NCBI RefSeq assembly: GCF_003336805.1
Contig: NZ_QFWJ01000003.1
Location: 310,001 to 374,000, forward strand
DNA from: Marinospirillum perlucidum
GTDB lineage: Bacteria; Pseudomonadota; Gammaproteobacteria; Pseudomonadales; Halomonadaceae
Reading direction: 5' to 3'
Length of the DNA stretch: 64,000 bases
The notes beneath the pieces are model-generated. The model was not told where the DNA came from. It did not search any database and saw only the letters and a program-made list of their open reading frames with translations. A program made the position numbers and the translations under genes. Below, one piece after another: positions 40,711-50,047 of this stretch. Each line of letters starts with the position of its first letter. The first letter of the stretch is position 1.

Positions 40711-42924
40711 ATGACCGATAAATCTCCTGCAGCTGCAGAAGCTGAAGCCTCAGATAAAATCGGTGCCGAAGGGGTATCCGATATTCCGCTGGGTCACAAC
40801 GAGCGGGATCTGACCGGTATGGTGGGCAAGGTGATCTTTGCTGCCTGTGTTTTCTATACCCTGCTGCACCTCTATGCACTGAACATTGAACCCATTGAAA
40901 CCTGGGCCTTTCGTATTCTTCACGTTGCGGGTGGCTTGTTGGTTGGTTTTGCCCTGATTGCGGCTTTTACTCTCGACAGAAATCGCGAGAAGTCCCCTAT
41001 TTCTCCCCTGCAATGGCTGGTGTTTATTCCTGCCGGTCTGTTAATGCTGCAAGCCGCTCTGGGCATGGTTTACGCCTGGATCGCGCGGGAAGCCTACGGC
41101 CAGATGCTGCCTCCCGATTTACCCCTGGGAGATGGAATCGCTGTCTTACCCCTGGCTGCCTGGACCCTGGCTGCTGGAACCGTGATCGCTATCGTCAGTA
41201 GCTGGATCTGGAAAGAAGGCAATAACCGTGATATCCACTGGGCCGACTGGCTGCTGATGGTGGCTGCTGTTGTCGTGGCCGCCTATCTGCTGTTTGTGCT
41301 GGGTCGCTGGCGTTTGGCTGCAGGCACACCCATGGTCAGTAATACCGATTTCCTGGTGGCTTTCGCCGGGGTGATTCTGATCATGGAGCTGACTCGTCGT
41401 GTGGCGGGGATGGCGCTTCTGGTGATTACTGCGGTCTTCCTGATTTATGCTTTTGCCGGTCCTTATCTGCCCGGTATCCTCGAACACCGCGGCTATGATA
41501 TGGATCGCTTCTTTACCTATATCTACACCGATAACGGCATTCTGGGGCCAACCACTGCGGTTTCCTCAACCTATATCATTCTTTTCATCACCTTCGCGGC
41601 CTTCTTGCAGGCTTCGCGCGTGGGTGATTACTTTGTTAATTTCGCTTTTGCTGCCGCTGGTCGTACACGGGGTGGCCCTGCCAAGGTCGCTGTTTTTGCA
41701 TCCGGCCTGATGGGCATGATCAACGGTACTTCTGCCGGTAACGTGGTTGCGACGGGTAGTCTGACCATTCCTCTGATGAAGAAAGTGGGTTATCACCCCC
41801 GCAGTGCGGGCGGTATCGAAGCGGCTGCTTCGACCGGTGGTCAGATCGTGCCTCCCATCATGGGGGCGGGTGCCTTCATCATGGCCGAGATTACTGGCAT
41901 TCCCTACACCGAGATTGCTATTGCAGCCCTGTTGCCTGCGGCTCTCTACTTCCTGTCCATCTACCTGATGGTTGATCTGGAAGCGCGTCGTGAAGGCATG
42001 TCCGGTCTTTCGCGTGACCAGCTGCCTCAGTTCGGCAAGATGGTGCGCCAGATCTATCTGTTCCTGCCGATTATTATTCTGATCTCCACCCTGTTTATGG
42101 GTTACTCGGTGATTCGTGCCGGTACTCTGGCCATGCTGAGTGCGGCCGTGGTGTCCTGGTTGACGCCTTTCCGTATGGGGCCAAAACAGCTGCTGGAAGC
42201 CCTGTCTCTGGGTGCGCGCATGGCGATTCCCCTGATTGCCGTCTGTGCCTGTGCCGGTATTATCGTGGGCGTGATCAGCTTGACCGGTGTGGGCGCTCGC
42301 TTTGCCTCCATGCTGCTGAACATTGCTGATGCCAGTCATCTGCTGGCGCTCTTCTTTGCCATGTGTATCAGCATTCTGCTGGGCATGGGTATGCCGACCA
42401 CTGCGGCCTATGCCGTAGCAGCTTCCGTGGTGGCACCCGGTCTGCAGCAGATTGGCATTCCACCGCTGGTTGCTCACTTCTTCGTGTTCTACTACGCGGT
42501 TCTGTCTGCAATTACTCCACCGGTGGCCTTGGCTGGCTATGCGGCTTCGGCCATCTCGGGTACTGACCCTCTGAGAACAGCCATGACCTCCTTCAAGTTC
42601 GGTCTGGCAGCCTTTATCGTGCCCTTCATGTTCTTCTACAGTCCTGCACTGCTGATGGACGGTAGCTGGGATCAGATCCTGCGCGTGGCCATTACTGCCG
42701 GTATCGGTATCTATCTGCTCGCCGCTGCCGTTCAGGGCTGGTTCTTGAACGCAAGGGTCAACCTGATTCAGCGAGGTCTGCTGCTGGTCGCTGCACTGGC
42801 CATGATTGCCGGTGGCTGGATGACCGACCTGGGTGGCCTGGCACTGGCTGCTCTGATTCTGGTTTGGCAGCTACTGACTGGCAAGTCTTCCGCACCTGCT
42901 GAGGCGAGCCAGGAAAACAGTTAA
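40711..42924 (+). CDS. TRAP transporter fused permease (4TM/12TM), TAXI type
   Basis: A 737-residue integral membrane protein that joins the small DctQ-like and large DctM-like subunits, the usual form for TAXI systems. The N-terminal part has about four to six helices. The DctM part holds GRTRGGPAKVAVFASGLMGM, GTSAGNVVATGSLTIPLMKK and a repeat of this in LLGMGMPTTAAYAVAASVVAP, the duplicated Gly-rich ion/solute sites. Ion-driven uptake with the upstream receptor is expected. A 142-base gap with a MITE hairpin separates the two genes. Confidence 0.93.
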   Translation: MTDKSPAAAEAEASDKIGAEGVSDIPLGHNERDLTGMVGKVIFAACVFYTLLHLYALNIEPIETWAFRILHVAGGLLVGFALIAAFTLDRNREKSPISPLQWLVFIPAGLLMLQAALGMVYAWIAREAYGQMLPPDLPLGDGIAVLPLAAWTLAAGTVIAIVSSWIWKEGNNRDIHWADWLLMVAAVVVAAYLLFVLGRWRLAAGTPMVSNTDFLVAFAGVILIMELTRRVAGMALLVITAVFLIYAFAGPYLPGILEHRGYDMDRFFTYIYTDNGILGPTTAVSSTYIILFITFAAFLQASRVGDYFVNFAFAAAGRTRGGPAKVAVFASGLMGMINGTSAGNVVATGSLTIPLMKKVGYHPRSAGGIEAAASTGGQIVPPIMGAGAFIMAEITGIPYTEIAIAALLPAALYFLSIYLMVDLEARREGMSGLSRDQLPQFGKMVRQIYLFLPIIILISTLFMGYSVIRAGTLAMLSAAVVSWLTPFRMGPKQLLEALSLGARMAIPLIAVCACAGIIVGVISLTGVGARFASMLLNIADASHLLALFFAMCISILLGMGMPTTAAYAVAASVVAPGLQQIGIPPLVAHFFVFYYAVLSAITPPVALAGYAASAISGTDPLRTAMTSFKFGLAAFIVPFMFFYSPALLMDGSWDQILRVAITAGIGIYLLAAAVQGWFLNARVNLIQRGLLLVAALAMIAGGWMTDLGGLALAALILVWQLLTGKSSAPAEASQENS

Positions 42925-42948
42925 AAACTCCTTGCCGAAGGTGTTTGG

Positions 42949-42977
42949 ACCCTGCCTGGAAACAGGCAGGGTTTTTT
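42949..42977. terminator. Terminator between TRAP permease and usp genes
   Basis: ACCCTGCCTG, a GAAA loop and CAGGCAGGGT, followed by T's. It ends the TRAP operon and possibly the convergent usp gene. Confidence 0.9.
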
Positions 42978-42983
42978 TATGCT

Positions 42984-43436
42984 TCAGTCACGCACTGTCA
43001 GCACGGGAATGCTGGAGTGGCTGACTACCCGCTCAGCCATGGAGCCCACCAGTGCGCGTTCCAGGCCAGAACGGCTGTGAACGCCCATGATGATCATGTC
43101 AGCAGGGATTTTTTCGGCTGCTTCCAGGATATCCTGATAGCCACTGCCGACCAGGATTTCAGTGGTGATTTCCAGGCCTTCAGCAATTGCTGGAGCAAAA
43201 TACTTCTGCTTGAAGGTTTCCATGTCTTCTTCGGCGTGCTGGTTGATTTCACGGATAAAGACATCGATGACATCAGCAGGGATGCGGCGACGACGCTTGT
43301 CAGCCAGTTCAGTGATAATATGCAGCAGATGCAGGCGGGCTCCGCTCATTTTTGCCAGACGGATCGCCTGATCAACGGCATTTTTGGAGCCTTCGGAAAA
43401 GTCAGTTGCGAGAAGCAGTGTTTTATATTCGGACAT
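42984..43436 (-). CDS. Universal stress protein, UspA family
   Basis: A 150-residue ATP-binding-type stress protein. It starts MSEYKTLLLATDFSEGS and ends with the nucleotide motif IMGVHSRSGLERALVGSMAERVVSHSSIPVLTV (positions about 117-148), the G-x2-G-x9-GS pattern in slightly modified form. ATG 43436 is chosen; the longer frame from 43493 adds a poor leader. In Halomonas elongata the TRAP transporter TeaABC is regulated by a UspA-like protein, TeaD; here a Usp lies convergent to a TRAP operon, so a similar link is possible but unproven. Confidence 0.9.
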   Translation of the reverse strand: MSEYKTLLLATDFSEGSKNAVDQAIRLAKMSGARLHLLHIITELADKRRRRIPADVIDVFIREINQHAEEDMETFKQKYFAPAIAEGLEITTEILVGSGYQDILEAAEKIPADMIIMGVHSRSGLERALVGSMAERVVSHSSIPVLTVRD

Positions 43437-43589
43437 CTTGTCTACCTTCAGTTGTGAACACCTTGCCGAAGTGGCAAGTGAGTGAGCCTGCAATTAATTG
43501 CAATTGCTGTGCCATAAAGCGGCTGGTCAAGCTGGCATAAAACCTCTATCTTTAGCAGCCTTGAAATTCACCCTCTGAGAAGTTGAGTT

Positions 43590-44633
43590 ATGTCGTCTGC
43601 CACCTCCAGCAGCCCCTTGGATGAAGTTATCCTGCGTCATCTGCCAGACTGGCAGGATCAGCCTCTGAACCTGGTTGCCCCGCCCGGGGATTTTCGTTTG
43701 GCAGCGCTCACGCCTGCAACGGCAGGGCTGAAAAAACGTCTCTGGTCAGCAGATTACCGTCAGTTGAATCCGGCCAGTCAGGCGGGCTGGACCCCATTTT
43801 TTGTCAGTGACCGGCAACCGGAACACCTGGATGGCCGCAGCCTTCTCTTCTGGCCTAAGGCCAAGGAGGAGGGCTACTGGTGGCTGCAGGAGTTGATGCC
43901 CAGGGTCGGTGAAGGCCTTTATCTGCTAGGCGATAACAAGGGCGGCATCAAGGCAGCGGCCAAGGCGTTGGAGAAGGCGGGATTTCAGCTGCACAAGGTG
44001 GATTCGGCTCGCCGTTGTTCACTTTATTATCTACACAAGGATGCTTCCCTGAGCCTGCCGCTGGAACCTTCTCATGAAGTGATCAGTGGCCCGGATCAAC
44101 TGCAGTTGTGCAGCCTGCCCGGTGTTTTCAGCCATGGCCGGGTGGATGAGGGCTCCCTGTTGCTGATCGCTGCCCTGCGCGAGTCCTGGCAGGAGCTACC
44201 CCAGCAGGGGCGCTTGCTGGACATCGGCGCAGGAGGCGGCCTGCTGGGAGCCTGGATGCTGCATCAGGGCAGTGAGCTGGAGCTGACTGCCTGTGATGTC
44301 AGCGGTCTGGCCTTGCAAGCCACACGTCAGACGCTGGAACTTAATCAACTCAAGGCAGAGGTTCAGGCCGCCGATATCTTTACCGGACTGGACTTGAGCA
44401 AGCCGGTGGATCTGATTATCACCAACCCGCCTTTTCACACCGGTCGGGGAACAGACTATGAGTTGGCCAGCCGACTGATCAGAGAGGCCCCGCAACACCT
44501 GAAACCCGGTGGCCAGCTGTGGTTGGTAGCCAATCGCTTTTTACCCTATCCGGATCTTCTGGATGCGGCTTTCGGCGGCTTTAAACGCCGTGCAGAAACA
44601 GGAAAATTCACAGTTTATCAAGCAGTTAAATAA
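43590..44633 (+). CDS. rsmC: 16S rRNA (guanine1207-N2)-methyltransferase RsmC
   Basis: A 347-residue SAM enzyme that methylates G1207 of 16S rRNA. The RsmC pseudo-methyltransferase N-terminal half is followed by an active half with LLDIGAGGGLLGAWML and the catalytic NPPFHTG (IITNPPFHTGRGTDYEL). The stop at 44631-44633 is four bases before cmoA, and the three genes rsmC-cmoA-cmoB probably form one transcript for RNA modification. Confidence 0.92.
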   Translation: MSSATSSSPLDEVILRHLPDWQDQPLNLVAPPGDFRLAALTPATAGLKKRLWSADYRQLNPASQAGWTPFFVSDRQPEHLDGRSLLFWPKAKEEGYWWLQELMPRVGEGLYLLGDNKGGIKAAAKALEKAGFQLHKVDSARRCSLYYLHKDASLSLPLEPSHEVISGPDQLQLCSLPGVFSHGRVDEGSLLLIAALRESWQELPQQGRLLDIGAGGGLLGAWMLHQGSELELTACDVSGLALQATRQTLELNQLKAEVQAADIFTGLDLSKPVDLIITNPPFHTGRGTDYELASRLIREAPQHLKPGGQLWLVANRFLPYPDLLDAAFGGFKRRAETGKFTVYQAVK

Positions 44634-44637
44634 AGCC

Positions 44638-45399
44638 ATGACCACTTCAAAAAAACGGGTTCGCCGTGATGCCCTTTTTGCTCATCCCCAGGATGAACTG
44701 GCCAGCTTTTCATTTGATGAAGAGGTAGCCCGTGTCTTCCCGGACATGATTAAACGTTCCGTGCCGGGATATTCGCAAATTCTGGGCATGGCCGGGGTGA
44801 TTGCCCGCCGTTATGTTCCTGAAGGGGGACGCATCTATGACCTGGGAGCCTCCCTGGGTGCTTCTACCCTGAGTGTCGCCCAGCAGCTGGACCACCTGGA
44901 GCGGGTGCAGATTCATGCCGTGGATACCTCCGAAGCCATGAACGAGCGTTGCCGACAATTACTGGATCAGGAGTTGCCCCAGCGTGAGGTGGAAATTCAG
45001 TGTGCGGATATTCGCACACTCGATTACCAACCCTGTGATCTCATTCTGATCAACTTCACCCTGCAGTTTTTGCCCTTGGCGGATCGTCAGCCTCTATTGG
45101 ATCGGCTCTTTGCGGCGCTGCGTCCGGGAGGGGCTTTGCTGCTGAGTGAAAAAATTCACTTTGAGGACTCGCGTCAATCCCAATTGCTCTACGAGCTTCA
45201 CCATGACTTCAAGCGTGCCAATGGCTATTCCGACATGGAAATTAGCCAGAAGCGCACAGCCCTGGAGGATGTGCTGAGAACAGAGCTGGCCTCTACCCAT
45301 CTGGAGCGCTTGGAAAAAGCTGGTTTTGATTTTGCCACCCAGTGGTTTCAGTACCTGAATTTCACATCCTTTCTGGCCATCAAGGGAGGCGAGGCATGA
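44638..45399 (+). CDS. cmoA: Carboxy-S-adenosyl-L-methionine synthase CmoA
   Basis: Makes carboxy-SAM from SAM and prephenate for tRNA wobble uridine modification. The 253-residue protein has DALFAHPQDELASFSFDEEVARVFPDMIKRSVPGYSQIL (8-46) and the SAM fold YDLGASLGASTL, both family marks, plus SEKIHFED. ATG 44638 is preferred to an earlier in-frame start inside rsmC. It overlaps cmoB by four bases (ATGA), so the pathway genes are coupled. Confidence 0.95.
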   Translation: MTTSKKRVRRDALFAHPQDELASFSFDEEVARVFPDMIKRSVPGYSQILGMAGVIARRYVPEGGRIYDLGASLGASTLSVAQQLDHLERVQIHAVDTSEAMNERCRQLLDQELPQREVEIQCADIRTLDYQPCDLILINFTLQFLPLADRQPLLDRLFAALRPGGALLLSEKIHFEDSRQSQLLYELHHDFKRANGYSDMEISQKRTALEDVLRTELASTHLERLEKAGFDFATQWFQYLNFTSFLAIKGGEA

Positions 45400-46418
45400 A
45401 GCAGCCGGATTTTTCCGATGTTTATCAGCTGATGGCCCACTATGGGCGCGAACACCCGCAGCTGCATACCTGGTTGGCTCTTTTACCGGGCCAACTGGCT
45501 GAAGCCCTGGATCGCCAGCGGCATCCCGAGTTTCACGGCTGGTGGCAGCGTATTCGCCAGCTGCCAGAGATAGAAAGTGCAGATTTTAACCTGCAAACGG
45601 CCGCAATAACCGCAGATCAGGGAATCCAGCCCGATGGGCAGCCACTGAGTGCAAATCAGAAAAAACAGGTCACCGGCCTGCTGCGCAATCTGATGCCCTG
45701 GCGCAAGGGGCCTTTTGATCTGCAGGGCACCTACATCGATACCGAATGGCGCTCGGATTACAAATGGGATCGGCTCCTGCCTCACCTTGGGCCTCTGCGT
45801 GGTCGTCGGGTGCTGGATGTTGGCGGTGGCAGTGGCTACCACGCCTGGCGAATTGCCGGGGAGGGTGCTGAATGGACCCTCTGTATCGATCCTTCACCAC
45901 GTTTCTTTGCCCAGTTTGCTGCTGTCAAAAAACTGCTGGGCCGTGAAGGCCTGCCCCAAGTGCAGCATTTGCCTCTGGGAATTGAAGCCCTGCCTGCTGA
46001 TCTGGAAGCCTTTGATACCCTCCTGTCCATGGGGGTACTTTATCACCGGCGTTCACCACTGGATCATCTGGCAGAACTCAAGTCAGCCTTGCGTCCGGGT
46101 GGTGAGTTGGTCTTGGAAACCCTGGTCGTGGACGGAGATGAGCAAACCTGTTTGCTCCCCAGAGGACGCTATGCCGCCATGGGCAATGTCTGGTTCCTGC
46201 CGTCAGTGGCTTGCCTCACGCTTTGGCTGGAGCGCCTGGGTTTTGCCGAGGTGCGCTGTGTCGATATCAATCAGACTTCTACGGCTGAGCAGCGCAGCAC
46301 CGACTGGATGACCTTTCAGTCGCTTAGTGATTTTCTTGACCCGCAAGACCCCAACTTAACCCGTGAAGGCTACCCGGCACCCAAAAGGGCGATTCTGCTG
46401 GCCCGAAAACCGGAGTGA
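45396..46418 (+). CDS. cmoB: tRNA U34 carboxymethyltransferase CmoB
   Basis: Transfers the carboxymethyl group of carboxy-SAM to 5-hydroxyuridine 34 of tRNAs to give cmo5U. The 340-residue protein shows MPWRKGPFDLQGTYIDTEWRSDYKW (111-135), VLDVGGGSGYHAWRI and FDTLLSMGVLYHRRSPLDHL, all typical of CmoB. The ATG overlaps the cmoA TGA. TTCTAT/ATAGAA (46421-46446) follows the stop. Confidence 0.95.
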   Translation: MKQPDFSDVYQLMAHYGREHPQLHTWLALLPGQLAEALDRQRHPEFHGWWQRIRQLPEIESADFNLQTAAITADQGIQPDGQPLSANQKKQVTGLLRNLMPWRKGPFDLQGTYIDTEWRSDYKWDRLLPHLGPLRGRRVLDVGGGSGYHAWRIAGEGAEWTLCIDPSPRFFAQFAAVKKLLGREGLPQVQHLPLGIEALPADLEAFDTLLSMGVLYHRRSPLDHLAELKSALRPGGELVLETLVVDGDEQTCLLPRGRYAAMGNVWFLPSVACLTLWLERLGFAEVRCVDINQTSTAEQRSTDWMTFQSLSDFLDPQDPNLTREGYPAPKRAILLARKPE

Positions 46419-46538
46419 TGTTCTATCAAAATAACTTTTTATAGAATAAGGGTATAAAAACAAAAGATTTAACCTCGGGATGCAAAAGCCCTAGAATACC
46501 CGATTAAATTACTAGGCTAAGCGTCGAGAGGTTACTCA

Positions 46539-47312
46539 ATGAGCAAGTTTTATGCTGAAGAAGTCACCGGGGTTCACCACTGGACAGAGAGCCTGTTCAG
46601 CTTTACCACGACCCGTAGTGATGGTCTGCGTTTCAAAAATGGCCAGTTTGTGATGATTGGTCTGCAGGTGGAAGGCAAGCCTCTGATGCGGGCCTACAGC
46701 ATTGCCAGCCCCAATTATGAAGAGCAGCTGGAATTCTTCAGCATCAAGGTACCCGATGGCCCTCTGACCTCTCGTTTGCAGCACCTTCAGCAGGGTGATG
46801 AGATCATGATCAGCAAGAAGCCAACCGGTACTCTGGTGCTGGACGATCTTCTGCCCGGCAAGAATCTCTACCTGTTCAGCACTGGCACCGGTCTGGCGCC
46901 TTTCTTGAGTGTGATTCAAGACCCGGAGACCTATGAACGCTTCGAGAAGGTCATTCTTCTGCACGGGGTGCGTTACAAGAAGGATCTGGCCTATGAGAGC
47001 TTTTTAACTCAGGAACTGCCCAAGCATGAATACCTGAGTGAAGAAATCCAGAAGAAGTTTATCTACTATCCCTGCGTCACTCGGGAAGATTTTGTTCATC
47101 GCGGGCGGATTACCGACCTGGCTGCCAGCGGCCAACTGGCCCAGGATTTGGGCCTGCCGGAACTGAATCCGCAAACCGATCGCGCGATGATTTGCGGTAG
47201 CCCCAATATGCTCAAGGATATCAGCAAGATGCTGGACGACCGAGGATTCAATATTTCGCCGCGAATGGGTGATCCCGGTGACTATGTGATTGAAAGGGCT
47301 TTTGTCGACTAA
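46539..47312 (+). CDS. fpr: Ferredoxin/flavodoxin-NADP+ reductase
   Basis: A 257-residue FAD enzyme that passes electrons between NADPH and ferredoxin or flavodoxin. RAYSIASPNYEEQLEFFSIKV (FAD site, 48-68), GTLVLDDLLPGKNLYLFSTGTGLAPFLSV and MICGSPNMLKDI, ending YVIERAFVD, are the bacterial Fpr marks. GAGAGG precedes the ATG. A TTCTAT-N14-ATAGAA dyad upstream could bind a regulator such as a LysR protein, which controls fpr in pseudomonads; this is a guess. Confidence 0.94.
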   Translation: MSKFYAEEVTGVHHWTESLFSFTTTRSDGLRFKNGQFVMIGLQVEGKPLMRAYSIASPNYEEQLEFFSIKVPDGPLTSRLQHLQQGDEIMISKKPTGTLVLDDLLPGKNLYLFSTGTGLAPFLSVIQDPETYERFEKVILLHGVRYKKDLAYESFLTQELPKHEYLSEEIQKKFIYYPCVTREDFVHRGRITDLAASGQLAQDLGLPELNPQTDRAMICGSPNMLKDISKMLDDRGFNISPRMGDPGDYVIERAFVD

Positions 47313-47328
47313 GATGCTGACGAGCTGA

Positions 47329-47368
47329 AAAAATCCCCCGGAGGTCATGGCCTTCGGGGGATTTTTTT
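47329..47368. terminator. Bidirectional terminator between fpr and the REC-PilZ gene
   Basis: AAAAATCCCCCG and CGGGGGATTTTT arms around an 18-base loop, with A- and T-runs for the two convergent genes. Confidence 0.85.
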
Positions 47369-48122
47369 ATTCGTTTTTATTGCTGAGGCGACGTGTTGCT
47401 TCAATGTAGTCAACCAACAGGGTGCGGGTTTCCGCCGGCATGGGTTGAAAACGTGTCGCCACGCGGATTTGTTCAACTCTGGAGGGATGCGTGGGATCAG
47501 CTTCGAGACGAATTACCTGGCAGGGGAGGATGAGTTCCTGTTGGGTGCTCGGATGTAAAACCTTGACTTGCAGCTTGTCAAAGACAGTTATTCCACGTAC
47601 AGGTTCATGCTCACAGAGGATCAGCATGCCGGACAGGGAGATATCGATCAGATCGCCATCCACACTGGTTTCAGTGCCAAACTTCATTTCAGCCTTTTGG
47701 CCCTGGGAGGCTTTGATGCGCTCGGCGTTGCGCCTTTCCATCCGGCCTCGCGCCAGGAAGACCTTTTCCACCAGTTTTTTGGCGGTAAAGGGTTTGACCA
47801 CAAAAGAGGTCACTCCCAGTTGAACAGCTGTTACCAGCGAGTCGCGGTCGCCCTTGGAGGTGATCATGATAAAAGGCAGGTGGGCAGTCTGGGGGTTTTC
47901 ACGAACGGCAGCCAGAAGTTCATCGCCAGCCATGACCGGCATTTCCCAATCACAAAAAATCCAGTCAATTTCAGGATGCTGGTTCAGTAGCTGCAAGGCT
48001 TCTTTGCCATCATTGGCTTCCAGGATTTCTTTGCAGTAGAGGCGGTCTCGCAGGACGCTGGTAATGGCTGTACGGGCTGTTGCTGAGTCATCAACTACCA
48101 AGACAACATCTTTTTCAAGCAT
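47367..48122 (-). CDS. Response regulator with C-terminal PilZ domain
   Basis: A 251-residue protein with a receiver domain (VVLVVDDSATARTAITSVL, phosphoacceptor Asp in WIFCDWEMPVMAG) and a PilZ domain (GDLIDISLSGMLILCEHE, VEQIRVATRFQPM). It would join a phosphorelay with c-di-GMP binding. The RxxxR pair expected before DxSxxG is unclear, so nucleotide binding is not certain. ATG 48122 follows AGGGAAAAGCCC. It lies next to a chemoreceptor gene on the same strand, but a terminator separates them. Confidence 0.85.
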   Translation of the reverse strand: MLEKDVVLVVDDSATARTAITSVLRDRLYCKEILEANDGKEALQLLNQHPEIDWIFCDWEMPVMAGDELLAAVRENPQTAHLPFIMITSKGDRDSLVTAVQLGVTSFVVKPFTAKKLVEKVFLARGRMERRNAERIKASQGQKAEMKFGTETSVDGDLIDISLSGMLILCEHEPVRGITVFDKLQVKVLHPSTQQELILPCQVIRLEADPTHPSRVEQIRVATRFQPMPAETRTLLVDYIEATRRLSNKNE

Positions 48123-48223
48123 GGGCTTTTCCCTAGGTAACAGCTTCACTTGACTTGCTAGTCTAAGTTGAATAAAAGAAAAATTATAGGCTTAGTGACA
48201 ATAAATGCACATTTTATCACCGT

Positions 48224-48248
48224 AAAAAGGCAGTCTTTGCAGACTGCC
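48224..48248 (-). terminator. Terminator after the c-heme chemoreceptor gene
   Basis: On the minus strand GGCAGTCT-GCAA-AGACTGCC is followed by TTTTT. Confidence 0.85.
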
Positions 48249-48294
48249 TTGCTGAATTGTTGCTTCTTGTCCGGATGCCAGTGATCAGGGTCAA

Positions 48295-49920
48295 TTAATC
48301 GAGTTTGAAATCCTCGACCAGTTGTTCCAGATGATCGGCCAATTTTACCAGATCATCACTGACTTGCGATGATTTGCGAGCATCGGCCGAGGTTTGTTGG
48401 GCAATGGTGCCAATATGAGAAACCTGGCTGTTAACCCGGCCGGCCACTTCCTGCTGCTCATTGGCAGCATTGGCCATCTGGGCATTCAGGTTGCTGATGT
48501 TATTCACCGCGTCGGCAATGGTAATCAGGGAGTCCCCGACCTTCTCTACATCGGAGACGCTTTTTTGAGCTCCCTCGCGGGCTGTTTCCATCATGGCAAC
48601 AGCACCCTTGGCTTCTTCCTGGAGGCGGTCAATGGTGCGTCTGACTTCCTGGGTGGCTTCATGAGTACGGTTGGCCAGCGAGCGGACTTCATCGGCAACC
48701 ACGGCAAAACCCCGTCCACTTTCACCGGCACGGGCTGCTTCAATGGCGGCGTTTAAGGCGAGAAGGTTGGTCTGTTCGGCAATGCCAGTGATGATTTCCA
48801 GTACCTTACCAACGTCGTCACTGTATTGATCCAGCGCCTGGATGACTTCTGAAGCCTTGTTGAGGTGATCGGTCAGTTCATGAATACCGGCAATGGAGGT
48901 ATCGGTAATGCTGCGGCTGGAGCTGGCTTCCTGATCAGCCTGGCTGGAAGCTTCGGCAGTACGTACAGCATGTTCACGGGTTTCGTGGGCACTGGCCTGC
49001 ATCTGTTCCATGGAACTGGCCATCTGTTCGGTTTCACTGTGCTGGGCACTGACCGCATTGACGGTTTCTTCTGCCACGGTAGAGATGGTATGGGCTGAAG
49101 ATTTCAGGGTGCGGGTGGTGGAGGCCACCTGGCGCAAGCTGGCAGCAAAGCGTTCCAGCATATTGTTGAAGGTCGCTGCCAGAACCCCGATTTCGTCCTG
49201 GCTTTTGATGGTCTTCAGGCGCACCGTCAGATCCGAGTTATTTTCCACCTGTTGCATGGCCGAAGTGACTCTTTGCAAGGGGCGAATGATCAGGCGGTAA
49301 AGGAGATAGGAAATGAGCACCAGGCCACCGATAAACAGCAGGGTCTGGATGCCACCCAATTGCAGCAGGTTGGTGTTGATCTGGCTATCCAGTTCGGCCA
49401 GGGAGTAGCTAAGGCGAATGGCACCCAATTGCTGGCCTTCTTCGCCCAGGTGGCAGTTCATGCAGTTGGTGCCACGGTAATCCGTCTGGTTATAGACAGG
49501 CTGGAGAACAGTCAGAATACGGCCTTCGGGCGTATCGCGGATTTCGCGTATGGCCTCACCCTGAAGCGCGCGTTCATCCAGTTGGTCCTGGGGTTGATCG
49601 ATATCTGCACCAGGCCCAAAGAGTTTGCGAACCTGCTCTGCCCGGAGTACACGGGCTTCGGTAATACCGGGTTGGCTGAGCACCTTCTCGCGATGGACTT
49701 CCCGGAACTGGGCCAGGGTGCCCGTCAGCATCATGATGTTCAGGGTATCCAGATAGGAATCGGCCATGTCGGAAACATTTTGTTCCATGGTCTCTTCCAC
49801 CATGGCCCGTTCACTGCGAACAGTGAATACCATGGAGGCGATCATGACCACGAGCAAAACACCCAGCAAGGCTGCATTGACTTTGGTTTGGATAGAGGCG
49901 TTTGCAAGCGACTTATTCAT
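48295..49920 (-). CDS. Chemoreceptor with periplasmic c-type heme motif
   Basis: A 541-residue methyl-accepting chemotaxis protein. A first transmembrane helix (about 13-33) leads into a periplasmic sensor with CMNCH (Cys153, Cys156, His157), the CxxCH site for covalent heme c, followed by a second helix (about 189-211), HAMP and signalling domain with [19 protein letters not shown] and [11 protein letters not shown]. Heme-bearing receptors of this kind are known in Geobacter and may sense redox state, oxygen or NO. There is no CheR-binding pentapeptide at the C-terminus. It is monocistronic. Confidence 0.9.
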   Translation of the reverse strand: MNKSLANASIQTKVNAALLGVLLVVMIASMVFTVRSERAMVEETMEQNVSDMADSYLDTLNIMMLTGTLAQFREVHREKVLSQPGITEARVLRAEQVRKLFGPGADIDQPQDQLDERALQGEAIREIRDTPEGRILTVLQPVYNQTDYRGTNCMNCHLGEEGQQLGAIRLSYSLAELDSQINTNLLQLGGIQTLLFIGGLVLISYLLYRLIIRPLQRVTSAMQQVENNSDLTVRLKTIKSQDEIGVLAATFNNMLERFAASLRQVASTTRTLKSSAHTISTVAEETVNAVSAQHSETEQMASSMEQMQASAHETREHAVRTAEASSQADQEASSSRSITDTSIAGIHELTDHLNKASEVIQALDQYSDDVGKVLEIITGIAEQTNLLALNAAIEAARAGESGRGFAVVADEVRSLANRTHEATQEVRRTIDRLQEEAKGAVAMMETAREGAQKSVSDVEKVGDSLITIADAVNNISNLNAQMANAANEQQEVAGRVNSQVSHIGTIAQQTSADARKSSQVSDDLVKLADHLEQLVEDFKLD

Positions 49921-50047
49921 TCATGTTCTCCGCCTTGAAGACGTTTGCTGTCTGGACCCGAGTAAGGTGTATTCTACGCCCATTTTAAAACCAGGCTAGA
50001 TAAAATTACCTTGATCCAGAACAGCAAGCAGAGGCCTGGCCGAGTGG

